From Chlamydiota bacterium (GTDB taxonomy: Bacteria; Auribacterota; JACPWU01), in contig JACOUC010000011.1 in assembly GCA_016178055.1 (NCBI GenBank), positions 1 to 56,000 of the forward strand: a DNA stretch of 56,000 nucleotides. The letters are read 5' to 3'. A model generated the notes under the pieces. It was not told where the DNA came from and made no database searches. It worked only from the letters and a program-made list of their open reading frames with translations. Positions 16,000-24,549 of the stretch are shown piece after piece (position 1 is the stretch's first letter; each line of letters opens with the position of its first letter). Both the position numbers and the translations under genes were made by a program.

Positions 16000-18483
16000 T
16001 TAATCTTTTTTAGGAAGCCCAGGCTGAAGAGAAGGTTGAGAAGCTAAAGGAGCTTCAGGATTTGTCTTGGGAACCAAGGTTTCACCGGGTTCAAATTGTG
16101 TGGGGGCATAAGGATCCCCAGAGGGAGTGACCAACTCGGCGGTCACAAAAATAATCAGGTTCTTCTTGACACTGATCTCACCTTTTTTCTTAAACAAGAG
16201 ACCTAAGACAGGAATATCCCCTAGAACGGGTATTTTATCATGATAAGCAGTGATTTGATCTCGGATGAGTCCTCCTAATACAACGGTATCGGTATCATTA
16301 ACGATGACACTGGTTGTCACATTGCGAGAGGCAAAAAGAGGTTGAAGAATAGGATAACCGGGGAGTGTTCGTGTGACTCCATCGGTTCCCAAAAACGTTT
16401 GAGTGGGAACTCCGTAATCCAGCCAAGTGACAAATTCACTGACCTCAGGAATAATGGTTAGGTTAATGGTCTTACGATCTGCACCTACATTGGGGGTTAC
16501 ATTGAGGACAATCCCAATATCCCTCGTTTGAAAATTCCCAGGAGAAACAACGGGAGGTGTGGTAACGCTGCCCTGGCTATTGGTGGTTGCAGGAGTGACG
16601 TCGTACTGAGTCGGATAGATAAATTCTTGAACAACTTTGATCTGAGCCCTTTGACCATTGACGGTGGTGACCCGTGGACTTGAAAGGACATTGCTTTTGG
16701 TCCGCTGGCTCAAGGCATGTAAGATAATTGAAAACTCTGGCCGTGTTAAAATTCCTGAAAAGGCAACAATAGGATTAGCGGAACCCGTTAGGCTTGATGT
16801 CACAAAGCCTGTTAACGGATCGGTTGAAAGATATCGAAGATTGCCAGAAAAGGATTGGTCGAGTGTTTTTCCGCCGACTGTTTTGGTCAATCGATCAAAC
16901 TGGACTCTCTCCAAGGCATTTGCCGGTGTAAGACCTGAATTGGAACTTTCGTTGATGAAAAACTTAAGATCGTCTCTCAATAGCCACTCGAGCCCCATTT
17001 CTTCGGCATCCGTATTTTCTAATTCAATAAAACGAGCTGTAATGGCAACTTGATAGGGAGCAATGTCCAACGTTCTTAAAATATCTTCAACAATTTTTAA
17101 ATTGGTAGGAGTGTTTCGGACAATTAAGGTTCCGGTTCTCTGATCCAAAAAGATTTTGCTTCCGATGGGCCATGGTACACCACTTTGCTCTAGGATGTCT
17201 TTGATGGTGATGGTTTCAGCTGCTTCGCTGCCTTCCTCGCCCATCTTCTTCTTCTCTTTCTTTTCTTTTTCAGCTGCACTGACAGAAAAAGAGGTAAAGG
17301 CACCTACACCGCTTGAAAGATGATAATAACGTGTTTCAAATTCTTCAGGGGGAATATAGTCTCCAGAGACAACGATAATCGCATAATCTTCAATCATGTA
17401 GCGCAGTCCCTTCGCCCTCAAGACGTATCTCAATGCTTCGATCAAGGGGACATCTTTGACGGTAATGGTCACTCGATCAGATTTTTTGGAAAGTTCAGAA
17501 CTCAACGTCGGAGAAGGGGTTGAGGGTGTTTTACTCTCTAAAGGTTCATTCGGACCCACGGCTTCTTCAGGCACGTTCTCAGCGGGGATTTCTTCAGAAG
17601 ACAGGGCCTGAAGAACGGACTCATCAACAATGATGTTGACGCCTGAGATTCTAGAAAGATACTTGATGACATCGGAGAGATGGGCATTATTAAAGTTAAT
17701 GGCTGGAATAATCTGTTCTGTCTGAGCCTCTAAGCGTTTTCGAGCTTCAGAAATCCCGACGGGAACCTTCCAGGCAGGTATAATTTCAAGGGAGATTTTC
17801 TCCTTTTTAGGGGGAAGCCACTCTTTTTGAACATCAATCATCCGTGCATCCTCTGTAATGGCTTGCTTCTCTCGCTCAGCCGCCTGGTGGCGATTTTGTA
17901 AAAGAATAACGTATTTTCGTGCAGCAACATGGTAGGGATTCAATTCTAAGGCCTGTTCAAATTTTTTCTGGGCTTCTTCAAATTTGCCTTGGGTAATTAA
18001 ATCTCGACCTTCATCATAAAGATTCCCCGCTTTGACAAAACTAGGATTGACTTGGAGTCTAGTCTTTTCCCTTACAGTCTTTTTGGGCTCTTCGACGATC
18101 GGAGTTTGATTTTCTCCTTTATGTAATTGCTGAACGCAGGCTGCTTTATATTTCTCAACACGAGAATTAGTAGGATCTATTGAGAGAGATTGATCAAAAA
18201 GACGAATCGCCTCTTCGTATTGTGAGTTTTTATAAAGCTTCATTCCCTCTTTAAAATATTTCTCTCCCTCTTCTTTTTGGAGTGTTTTTAAGGCTTTTTC
18301 AGTATTTTGGCTGTCTTCGGCATAGAGAAAGGATACATCTCTCAAAAGGAATAAGGATAAAAGAAGGGTTAATGCCAGAAAGGGAAAGGGGATAAAAAAT
18401 CGATCGAAAATTTTGTATTTGGAATGGAAAAATTTTTCGTGATCTATTTTTAAAGGTTGGATTTCAGACGTGTCTTTCCTCAC
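16000..18483 (-). CDS. TPR-containing secretin (PilQ/GspD-like outer-membrane channel)
   Basis: The 827-aa protein starts at GTG 18483 behind a G-run. A signal-like TM (FLALTLLLSLFLL, about 36-48) is followed by two TPR blocks (about 75-125 and 148-195). Next come an N0/STN-like domain (INFNNAHLSDVIKYLSRISG), secretin N modules (KDVPLIEALRYVLRAKG; LDQRTGTLIVRNTPTNLKIV) and the secretin core with SSPRVTTVNGQRAQI and the C-terminal VVLGGLIRDQITAYHDKIPV. It would form the multimeric outer-membrane gate of a type IV pilus or type II secretion machine. The TPR-plus-secretin layout recalls Amuc_1098 of Akkermansia. It was probably once directly next to the gene at 21108, see the duplicated segment at 18596. 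Confidence 0.92.
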   Translation of the reverse strand: MRKDTSEIQPLKIDHEKFFHSKYKIFDRFFIPFPFLALTLLLSLFLLRDVSFLYAEDSQNTEKALKTLQKEEGEKYFKEGMKLYKNSQYEEAIRLFDQSLSIDPTNSRVEKYKAACVQQLHKGENQTPIVEEPKKTVREKTRLQVNPSFVKAGNLYDEGRDLITQGKFEEAQKKFEQALELNPYHVAARKYVILLQNRHQAAEREKQAITEDARMIDVQKEWLPPKKEKISLEIIPAWKVPVGISEARKRLEAQTEQIIPAINFNNAHLSDVIKYLSRISGVNIIVDESVLQALSSEEIPAENVPEEAVGPNEPLESKTPSTPSPTLSSELSKKSDRVTITVKDVPLIEALRYVLRAKGLRYMIEDYAIIVVSGDYIPPEEFETRYYHLSSGVGAFTSFSVSAAEKEKKEKKKMGEEGSEAAETITIKDILEQSGVPWPIGSKIFLDQRTGTLIVRNTPTNLKIVEDILRTLDIAPYQVAITARFIELENTDAEEMGLEWLLRDDLKFFINESSNSGLTPANALERVQFDRLTKTVGGKTLDQSFSGNLRYLSTDPLTGFVTSSLTGSANPIVAFSGILTRPEFSIILHALSQRTKSNVLSSPRVTTVNGQRAQIKVVQEFIYPTQYDVTPATTNSQGSVTTPPVVSPGNFQTRDIGIVLNVTPNVGADRKTINLTIIPEVSEFVTWLDYGVPTQTFLGTDGVTRTLPGYPILQPLFASRNVTTSVIVNDTDTVVLGGLIRDQITAYHDKIPVLGDIPVLGLLFKKKGEISVKKNLIIFVTAELVTPSGDPYAPTQFEPGETLVPKTNPEAPLASQPSLQPGLPKKD

Positions 18484-18595
18484 TTCAAATGCCCCCCGTT
18501 TTTAATAGGCTAGATCAGGTAAAGATGAGTGCTCGGCCTCTCTAGCTTTTTCTGCTTCTTTAAGAAATCAAATCGGATCGTTGTAAAGTAAAGTC

Positions 18596-18648
18596 TAGCT
18601 TTTCTTATCACGAATTATAACTTTGGAGGAAGTGATGTCAAGGACTTT
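18596..18648 (-). pseudogene. Duplicated 3' end of the calcium-repeat pilus gene (remnant)
   Basis: This segment is nearly identical to 21121-21176, the last codons of the gene at 21108-22049. Read on the minus strand it still encodes KVLDITSSKVIIRDKKS followed by a TAG stop, against KVLDITSSKVIVSRDKRS in the complete gene. No gene body is attached. It stands about 110 nt in front of the secretin gene, where the intact upstream neighbour would be expected, so it marks an operon junction split by the intervening outer-membrane-protein genes. Confidence 0.75.
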
Positions 18649-18746
18649 CATCACATCCCCTGTCTTGCTTGAGAATAATAACACAGGTTTTTTTATTCAA
18701 TCTCTCTGGGCCTCTGGAGAAAATATGGAGAATATGTATTTAAAAT

Positions 18747-19448
18747 TTAAAAATTAAACCTGAATCCAGCACCTGCGATGAACATATCCAACTTTTCATT
18801 TTCCAAAATCGCCTGAATTTCTGTATCGGAAGTAGCAACAGTGGCCGTAATATCCATTTGGGCATGAAGATATCTTGCTTCAGCAAAGATGCTCCAATTT
18901 TTATTTAAACGATAGAGAAGCCCGCCTCCCGCCTGAATGGCACCGGCATTACCCACATCTACTGAAACAGTGACACCCAAGCTGTCCAAATCAACACCCA
19001 AGATGTCATTTAAAATCTCAATGGTTTTTGAAATGTCCAAATCGTAATCATTGAATATCACTCCTCCACCGACGTAAACGTAAGGACTGAAACGGGCTTC
19101 TCCCGAAGTCAAATCCAACTTCACATTAAGAAAAAGCGGAACCATCGTGAGCTCTGCGACTTCTTCGCCTTCAAATTTTTCATCGATCTTGGCCCATCCT
19201 GTTTCAAATTCAAGACTGGTCCAAGGGCTGACCTCAAACCCGATCCGACTTCCTATGAAAGGGCCTGGCTTTAATTCATCCTTCCCTAATTCCTCGTTCT
19301 CATCATCATTCCCTGGGACGATCACCATTGCCTCTGGCTCAAAATAAAAACGTTCCTTTAAAGAATTCTCTTCGGCCCAAACTTTCGAAATTCCCAAACT
19401 TATGATGACAGATAACGTCATCATGAATACCCCAGAATATCTCTTCAT
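18747..19448 (-). CDS. Outer-membrane beta-barrel protein (OmpW/OmpA-barrel-like)
   Basis: The 233-aa protein has a signal peptide with probable cleavage after SKVWA (about residue 25). Alternating hydrophobic strands separated by acidic turns follow (FIGSRIGFEVSPWTSLEFET, RFSPYVYVGGGVIF, IQAGGGLLYRLNKNWSIFAE). It ends ...GAGFRFNF, the terminal Phe expected for BAM-dependent insertion. It is paralogous to the protein at 19939, with collinear strands and the VSVDVGNAGAIQAGGG / VSADIDNALAAQFGAG correspondence. Its ATG is adjacent to the stop of the lipoprotein gene. Its function is unknown; a small porin or structural barrel is possible. Confidence 0.75.
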   Translation of the reverse strand: MKRYSGVFMMTLSVIISLGISKVWAEENSLKERFYFEPEAMVIVPGNDDENEELGKDELKPGPFIGSRIGFEVSPWTSLEFETGWAKIDEKFEGEEVAELTMVPLFLNVKLDLTSGEARFSPYVYVGGGVIFNDYDLDISKTIEILNDILGVDLDSLGVTVSVDVGNAGAIQAGGGLLYRLNKNWSIFAEARYLHAQMDITATVATSDTEIQAILENEKLDMFIAGAGFRFNF

Positions 19449-19924
19449 TATTTCCTCCTTTTCTTTTTGTCCGATTGAATCAGGTCAGACGCCTCGATAT
19501 GAACCTCTCCCTCTCCAGGCTCCAGCTTAACCAAAAGCGATGTCGTCTCTAAATCATTCATAGAACCACTAACTGCATCCACAGCCATCCCAGCTACTGT
19601 CCCTATCCCCAAAGTCCACCATCCTACAGTTGCGGTATTGGTAAAAAAGGAGGCGCCCATATCTCCTCCACTGGGGCGTGAGCGAAGGTGAACAACTGCT
19701 CGCTTATAACCGGGCTTCTCAATATAGATCACATGATCCTGGGAACGATGTAAGCTCAAACTGCCCGGCGTCTCGATTGTTTGTCCACTGCACTTGACGA
19801 TAGCACCGGCAGGATCCGTATGAACCTGTACCTCAAGCGTTTCATGGCTTGCCCTCATCATCGTCGCACAACCAGGTGATGAAAAAAGCACCGCTAAAAT
19901 AAGTGCCTTCTGTGACCAATGCAT
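19448..19924 (-). CDS. Small lipoprotein with PEGA-like domain
   Basis: The start at ATG 19924 follows AGAAGG (158 aa); an in-frame ATG at 19939 overlaps the previous stop. The signal sequence ALILAVLFSSPGC ends in a lipobox-like Cys, so the protein is probably lipid-anchored. Residues about 30-80 (VQVHTDPAGAIVKCSGQTIE...YIEKPGYKRAVVHL) have the PEGA-domain pattern, a surface-layer-like beta fold. A hydrophobic stretch (VGWWTLGIGTVAGMAVDAVSG) resembles the glycine-rich membrane segment common in such lipoproteins, and the C-terminus is very basic (KKKRRK). It lies between two paralogous barrels and is coupled to both. Confidence 0.7.
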   Translation of the reverse strand: MHWSQKALILAVLFSSPGCATMMRASHETLEVQVHTDPAGAIVKCSGQTIETPGSLSLHRSQDHVIYIEKPGYKRAVVHLRSRPSGGDMGASFFTNTATVGWWTLGIGTVAGMAVDAVSGSMNDLETTSLLVKLEPGEGEVHIEASDLIQSDKKKRRK

Positions 19925-19938
19925 TACGCCTTCTCTCA

Positions 19939-20538
19939 TTAGAACTTTATCCTCAGTCCGCCCCCAAAAATGCCTGTGTGCAGCTCTTGCTCGTCCTCGA
20001 ATGTCTCGACATCAGAATCAATCACAAAAGTTTCTGTCAGATCGGCTTCAGCAAAAAGGATGCGCCACTCCAGAAATGCAGCAATATTTTCAGTAAAATG
20101 ATAAAGGATCCCCGCACCAAACTGAGCAGCAAGGGCATTGTCAATATCGGCCGAAACGCTCACCTCCCCAATCGTCTCGTCATCGATATCTGGGAAAACC
20201 ACACCTAGGCCTCCAAAAAAGTACGGGTCAAGATTTCCAGACCTTACGTGAAGTCTGATGTTGGTCAATACCGTGACCATGGAAACGTCACCCAATACAG
20301 AATCACTTTCAAAATTTGCATACCCTGACTCCACATCTAGAGAAAAGTGGGAACTTAAGTCATATCCAAGTCGTCCACTGGAATAGATAGCCACGTCTAA
20401 CGAATCATCCCGAGGAATAGCCCCCGATACTTGACCTTCCACGTAAAAATGATGCTTGTCTATTTCATTCGCCCAGCTTCCCTGCGCCACGAAGATCAAT
20501 GATGCCACAACCCCGATTTTCCAAATATAGTCCTTCAT
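19939..20538 (-). CDS. Outer-membrane beta-barrel protein, paralogue of the 18747 gene
   Basis: The start at ATG 20538 is preceded by a very strong GGGGGGAAG site, giving 199 aa; the frame upstream only offers TTG. The signal peptide ends near SWANEI. Strand pattern and ending GGGLRIKF fit an eight-stranded barrel. Corresponding blocks with the other barrel are SSGRLGYDLSSHFSLDVESG, LTNIRLHVRSGNLDPYFFGG and IAAFLEWRILFAEADL. It is first in the three-gene inserted unit. The function is unknown. Confidence 0.75.
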   Translation of the reverse strand: MKDYIWKIGVVASLIFVAQGSWANEIDKHHFYVEGQVSGAIPRDDSLDVAIYSSGRLGYDLSSHFSLDVESGYANFESDSVLGDVSMVTVLTNIRLHVRSGNLDPYFFGGLGVVFPDIDDETIGEVSVSADIDNALAAQFGAGILYHFTENIAAFLEWRILFAEADLTETFVIDSDVETFEDEQELHTGIFGGGLRIKF

Positions 20539-20622
20539 CGCTTTCTTCCCCCCTTTCAAATTTTATGTAAGCTAATAAATTTTTAACAACTCTCAATCGC
20601 TTTTTCCCTTACTCGCAACATC

Positions 20623-20809
20623 TAGCCCGGATTTCTCATCAGATTTCTTGAGCTCGACCGCCCGAGTCCGCTTTGGAGGGGAGGTTGCACGACCGAGGCC
20701 ATGTGAGGCGTACTTTACAGTACGTTGAGGAGGGCTAGACCTGAGTTTGCACCCAGAGACGAGGCGGAATTGGCGCTCTGAGTAGAAATGTGATGAGAAA
20801 TTCGGGCTA
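20623..20809. repeat. MITE-like palindromic repeat, copy 2 (complete, 187 bp)
   Basis: The terminal inverted repeats are TAGCCCGGATTTCTCATCA and TGATGAGAAATTCGGGCTA (18 of 19 match). The interior is GC-richer than the surroundings and holds GTACTTTACAGTAC. It encodes no transposase and is homologous to 1-138 in opposite orientation. An 87-codon frame running through it has no protein character. Confidence 0.8.
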
Positions 20810-21107
20810 GCTTCCTTTATTGCAATGGTACAACTTTCAAAGGTCACAAAGTTCAAACCTCGCAGCCATTAACTGAATTTTTAATAAGCCCTCCCTTCCT
20901 AAGATTGTCAAAAGACAAAGATAAGCATCTTAATTCTTGTCTCACGATCGTTTTAGAAAATTTAGATACTCAAAAAGTCCTTTTTTTTTTAAAGGAATAG
21001 ATCGTCAGCCAAGATGTCACCAAAACAATTCAATTTTCAAAGAGCAAACTGTCATAAAATTTATGACGTATGTTTAGTAAATCAATGAATCAATGAACGT
21101 CCCCTTT
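20810..21107. other. Non-coding spacer with a 17-nt palindrome
   Basis: I see no gene here. It contains TCCTTT-T(n)-AAAGGA near 20980 and the near-perfect palindrome GTCATAAAATTTATGAC at 21051-21067. The palindrome could be an operator or the end hairpin of the pilus genes upstream. The spacer separates those genes from the inserted outer-membrane-protein unit. Confidence 0.4.
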
Positions 21108-22049
21108 TCATTGCAACGTGTAGCTTCTCTTATCACGTGAAACTATAACTTTGGAGGAAGTGATGTCAAGGACTTTGTAGGAATTAATTTGGCTCCCTGC
21201 ATGAACTTGATAACGTTTTCCAGTCGAAGAATCCTCGATGATGGCATAGAGTTCCTTTTCAAAGGAAGGATGTCCCACGACTAATTTGATGGGGTTTTCT
21301 TCTTTCTTTTGAATTTTGATGTGAGAGGTATCCAAGATTTCGTCCGCATTAATTTGAGGGTTAAATTTCTTTTCGCTTTCTTCAGAAAATTCGATGATTT
21401 TATAGCCTCTGATTTCTTGATCTATTTTTAAAAAGGCTGTTTGCCTTCCCCAGTTGATTTGGATTTGAAAACTTCCGTCAGGGAGTTTGATGTATCCAAA
21501 AAAGTTTACCCGAATCCCCTGTTTGAAAATTTTAAGCAGTTTTAATTTAATTAAACCTGGGAAGCTGTTGGGATCGGTTGGATCTGATCCTCCGATGTAT
21601 TCGTCAAGATTGGAATAATGGTCCTCATCCTTATCCGACTTGGCATCCTTTAAATCGGTGGGGTCTAGATTATAGCGGATTTCCCATTCATCCGGCATTC
21701 CATCCTGGTCCGTGTCCAATTTTCCAGAGGCCCATTTTTCGTGCTGAAGCGTTTCTTCACGGGATTTTGAGAAAATATCCCGCAAGTCCTTTTCTGAAAG
21801 ATGGATCGATTCTTGAACCGTTGTGAGAATACTTTCGTATTCCTCGGAAGAAGGGATGTTTAAAGTGGGACTTTGCTTTGGATTTGCAATTGTAAAATCA
21901 ATCGGGGCCTCGCGGCTCATTTCATGAATAATGGAAGTGGTGGCTCGGACCACTGTAAAAGCCCACACGAGTATCAGTATGACCAATAAAATTTTTTCAG
22001 CATGACCGAGGATCATCTTTTTTACAATTTCAAGGAAATGGAGTTTCAT
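21108..22049 (-). CDS. Inner-membrane pilus-assembly protein with calcium-binding repeats (Amuc_1099-like)
   Basis: The 313-aa protein has an N-terminal TM helix (about 20-36, LLVILILVWAFTVV). A thrombospondin-type-3/dockerin-like calcium-binding segment follows (DTDQDGMPDEWE at 112-123, then DLKDAKSDKDEDHYSNLDEY). A C-terminal half is made of beta-rich units, each seemingly OB/SH3-like (FGYIKLPDGSFQIQINWGRQ; KLVVGHPSFEKELYAIIED). TM plus soluble periplasmic beta domain, in this operon position, suggests a PilP-like link between the inner-membrane ring and the secretin. It overlaps the preceding gene by 4 nt (ATGA). Its 3' end is duplicated at 18596-18648. Confidence 0.7.
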   Translation of the reverse strand: MKLHFLEIVKKMILGHAEKILLVILILVWAFTVVRATTSIIHEMSREAPIDFTIANPKQSPTLNIPSSEEYESILTTVQESIHLSEKDLRDIFSKSREETLQHEKWASGKLDTDQDGMPDEWEIRYNLDPTDLKDAKSDKDEDHYSNLDEYIGGSDPTDPNSFPGLIKLKLLKIFKQGIRVNFFGYIKLPDGSFQIQINWGRQTAFLKIDQEIRGYKIIEFSEESEKKFNPQINADEILDTSHIKIQKKEENPIKLVVGHPSFEKELYAIIEDSSTGKRYQVHAGSQINSYKVLDITSSKVIVSRDKRSYTLQ

Positions 22050-22819
22050 GATTCCTGCCTTCTTCTTAACCGGATGGCATCGATTTGAATCAAAATGGAT
22101 AGACCCCCATTTTTCTGAGATTCCATATCAATTTTTCTGACAATAAATAGATAGCTTGAGGCATAGATCTTTTGGAGAAATGCCCTAAGGCTAGAGAGAG
22201 ACCCTTGGACTGCGATTTCGAAAGACAGCATTTGGTACATCACTCGATTGGAGGCGAGAGTGATCTCGGGGCTTTCTTTACGAGTCATTTGTTCAATAGA
22301 ACTCACCCGTGATTCAATTAAAAAATTGACCAGTGTTTTAATGGCATCAAACTGGAGCGTCAAGAGAGGGACCTCTTTAGGTTGTGGAATATTTCCGCCT
22401 TCAAATTCAGAAAAACCCAGGGCATGAGGGATTCTGATATTCCAGAGATTCGCACGTTCAACGAGAAGTTGTTGTGTCTTGAGGAGATCCTCTTTAAATT
22501 CCAAAGGAGAAAGGTTAAGAGGGGGAACCCTTGCGGTATCTAGAAGAAGAAGGAGGTCGTCATATTTTCTTTTCACATCATCAAATTGTCGGCTGAATTT
22601 TGCAACATGGGTCTGAGTGAGAGGGATGGGACTGGTGGAGACGAGGCGCTGAACTTCCTGGGCTTGCTTTTCAAGTTTTATTTCATTTTGGGCTTTTGAA
22701 GAGAGTGCATGACGAAAGAGGAGTAAGCCTAACAAAAATAAGAGAACGCATCCAGTGAGGGTGATTGCAAAAGGGGACTTCAAAAATAGGCGGGGTTGAA
22801 TCGATAGATTCATTTTCAT
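22046..22819 (-). CDS. PilO-like pilus-assembly protein (Amuc_1100-like)
   Basis: The 257-aa bitopic protein has a short cytoplasmic N-terminus, one TM helix (about 18-35, ITLTGCVLLFLLGLLLF), a periplasmic coiled-coil region (about 40-130) and a ferredoxin-like fold (MLSFEIAVQGSLSSLRAFLQKIYASSYLFIVRKI) as in PilO/GspM proteins. Its place between a PilM-PilN fusion and a TM-anchored beta protein supports a role in the inner-membrane alignment complex. It has 4-nt overlaps on both sides. Amuc_1100, the Akkermansia counterpart by position and layout, is known as an immunomodulatory membrane protein. Confidence 0.75.
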   Translation of the reverse strand: MKMNLSIQPRLFLKSPFAITLTGCVLLFLLGLLLFRHALSSKAQNEIKLEKQAQEVQRLVSTSPIPLTQTHVAKFSRQFDDVKRKYDDLLLLLDTARVPPLNLSPLEFKEDLLKTQQLLVERANLWNIRIPHALGFSEFEGGNIPQPKEVPLLTLQFDAIKTLVNFLIESRVSSIEQMTRKESPEITLASNRVMYQMLSFEIAVQGSLSSLRAFLQKIYASSYLFIVRKIDMESQKNGGLSILIQIDAIRLRRRQES

Positions 22820-24453
22820 TCTTGAACCTCTGCTTGAATGACAAAATCTCGGATTCCCTGAGAAGGCGGATTAGCAGAGCGGATTTGAACACCCTCAAAA
22901 AGTGAGGATTTTTCGAGAAGGTCTCTAAAATCTGCAACATCTTTATAAGTTCCAGTTGTTTTACAATAGAGCGTTAAAAGTAAAATTCCGGGTCGAGCGC
23001 CTTTGGATTTTTCAGGGGGCTTTGTATTGGGTTTTTGAATGGTGGAGCTGTTGAGTTTTTCTAGCCAAATGTTGCCTGGAATGTTGTTTTGCAAATCCAA
23101 TAGAATTTTATTCCAAAGAACCCGTTCTCCAACAAGTTTTTTAACCTCTCGGATTTGGGTTGAGTAAAGATTGCTTCCATTCTCGAGTGTTTTGATTTGA
23201 GTTGAATAGGATTCAAGTTCTTTTTGAGTTGACGCCAGATGGCTTATTTTTTCTCCTTTAAGTTTCCCCAGTTGATGTTGGTAAAAAATTTGACAAGTCA
23301 GGATCAAAAGGATGACAGCTGCACATAAAATAAAATGTTCTTTCTTGCGGGCTGCGGCTCTTTGAAAGAGATAGCCTTTAGGCAAAAGATTCATTTCAAC
23401 AACGGTTCTTTTCAAGGATCGTAAAGCCATCCCAATAATGCCTGTGAAGAAAAGAGAATTTTTTTCTGACTCTTTCCCTGGCGTATATTCTATCGATGGG
23501 TTGTTGAGGGGATTGAGAAATTCTATGGGAAGAGAGAATTTTTTTGAGAGGGCTCTTTCCAAATCCTTAATTTGTGAACTTCCTCCACATAAATACATTT
23601 TTGAGATATTTCCAGAACTAAATTGGGCGTTATAAAATCCTAAAGAACGGGAAATCTCGGCAACCAGTCGAGTGTAGATACGACTCATGGCGTTATAGAG
23701 ACCTAGTTCAATGATAGAGGCTTCATCTGTTTTCGAAAGAGAACCCTTGGCCCATTTGAGGTTCTCTGCCTCTTGAAATTCTAGTTTGAGCTCCTTTTGT
23801 ATTTCCTGGGTAAAGTGGTCTCCTCCAATCGGAATCGTTCGTATCCAGGCTGTTTGAGGAGCGAGGATGACCAAATGGGTTGATCGAGCGCCTAAGTCCA
23901 GAAGACCTAAAGTGAGATGAGGGGACTCTAGCATTTGAGAAATGGCATGATAGGCGGCAATGGGCGCAGCCTCAATGAGTTCTACTTGCAAATGATAGGT
24001 GTTTAACTCTGAGAGGAGCGCTTGGACGATTTCCAGACGAATGGCGGCCAGAAGCACGTGCAAATGTTCTTCGTCGGGACTTCCAAGGACTTGATAATCC
24101 CAAAGTACCTCTTCAAGAGGAAAGGGAATTTGCTGCTGCGCTTCATATTGAACAATTTGATGAATTTTGGTGCTCTCGAGCTGAGGAAGCTTGAGGAGTC
24201 GGCAAAAACTTAAAGAGCCCGGTAAAGAAATATAAATTTGGGCAAAACGGGGATTGACGTGAAACGCATCAAACATTTCTTTCATCTTGTGGATTACGAG
24301 GGGCACAGACTGAAGAAAATTATCGGACAGAAGAAAATCAACTTTTTCGACTCGAGTCTCTAAAAGAGATAGTTTCCTTCCTTTTTTAGTGAAAGAAGCC
24401 GCTTTAAAATTCTGACTTCCGAAATCAAAGAAAATATAAACTTTTTTTGTCAT
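22816..24453 (-). CDS. PilM-PilN fusion protein
   Basis: Residues 1-350 are an actin-fold PilM domain: the phosphate loop region YIFFDFGSQNFKAASF, a second GLLDLGARSTHLVIL and the adenine-site motif MYLCGGSSQIKDLE. Residues about 354-545 are PilN: the MNLLP motif (354-358), a TM helix (about 374-391, ILCAAVILLILTCQIFY), a coiled coil and a ferredoxin-like end. In separate PilM and PilN the N-terminal NLLP tail of PilN docks into PilM; here it is covalently joined while keeping the motif. The protein would bridge the cytoplasmic pilus motors to the periplasmic PilO-like protein. It is followed by that gene with ATGA overlap. Confidence 0.88.
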   Translation of the reverse strand: MTKKVYIFFDFGSQNFKAASFTKKGRKLSLLETRVEKVDFLLSDNFLQSVPLVIHKMKEMFDAFHVNPRFAQIYISLPGSLSFCRLLKLPQLESTKIHQIVQYEAQQQIPFPLEEVLWDYQVLGSPDEEHLHVLLAAIRLEIVQALLSELNTYHLQVELIEAAPIAAYHAISQMLESPHLTLGLLDLGARSTHLVILAPQTAWIRTIPIGGDHFTQEIQKELKLEFQEAENLKWAKGSLSKTDEASIIELGLYNAMSRIYTRLVAEISRSLGFYNAQFSSGNISKMYLCGGSSQIKDLERALSKKFSLPIEFLNPLNNPSIEYTPGKESEKNSLFFTGIIGMALRSLKRTVVEMNLLPKGYLFQRAAARKKEHFILCAAVILLILTCQIFYQHQLGKLKGEKISHLASTQKELESYSTQIKTLENGSNLYSTQIREVKKLVGERVLWNKILLDLQNNIPGNIWLEKLNSSTIQKPNTKPPEKSKGARPGILLLTLYCKTTGTYKDVADFRDLLEKSSLFEGVQIRSANPPSQGIRDFVIQAEVQE

Positions 24454-24519
24454 AATTGTTTAATTCTGCTAGCCAGTTCGTCAGTTTACCCGTTGGTCAA
24501 TTTTGTTTTTGCTTTTTTC

Positions 24520-24549
24520 TTTAAACTTTAAACTTTGAACTTTGAACTG
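24520..24549. repeat. Word repeat (CTTTAAACTTTGAACTTTGAAC), single arm
   Basis: Three to four tandem variants of CTTTAAACTTTGAAC lie directly beside the stop codon of the 24550 gene. The same words form both arms of the element at 37957-38030. Confidence 0.6.

Noticed and set aside
20593-20856. An 87-codon minus-strand frame
   Set aside because: It reads through the 187-bp palindromic repeat; the encoded residues have no protein-like pattern and the other copy is not open.
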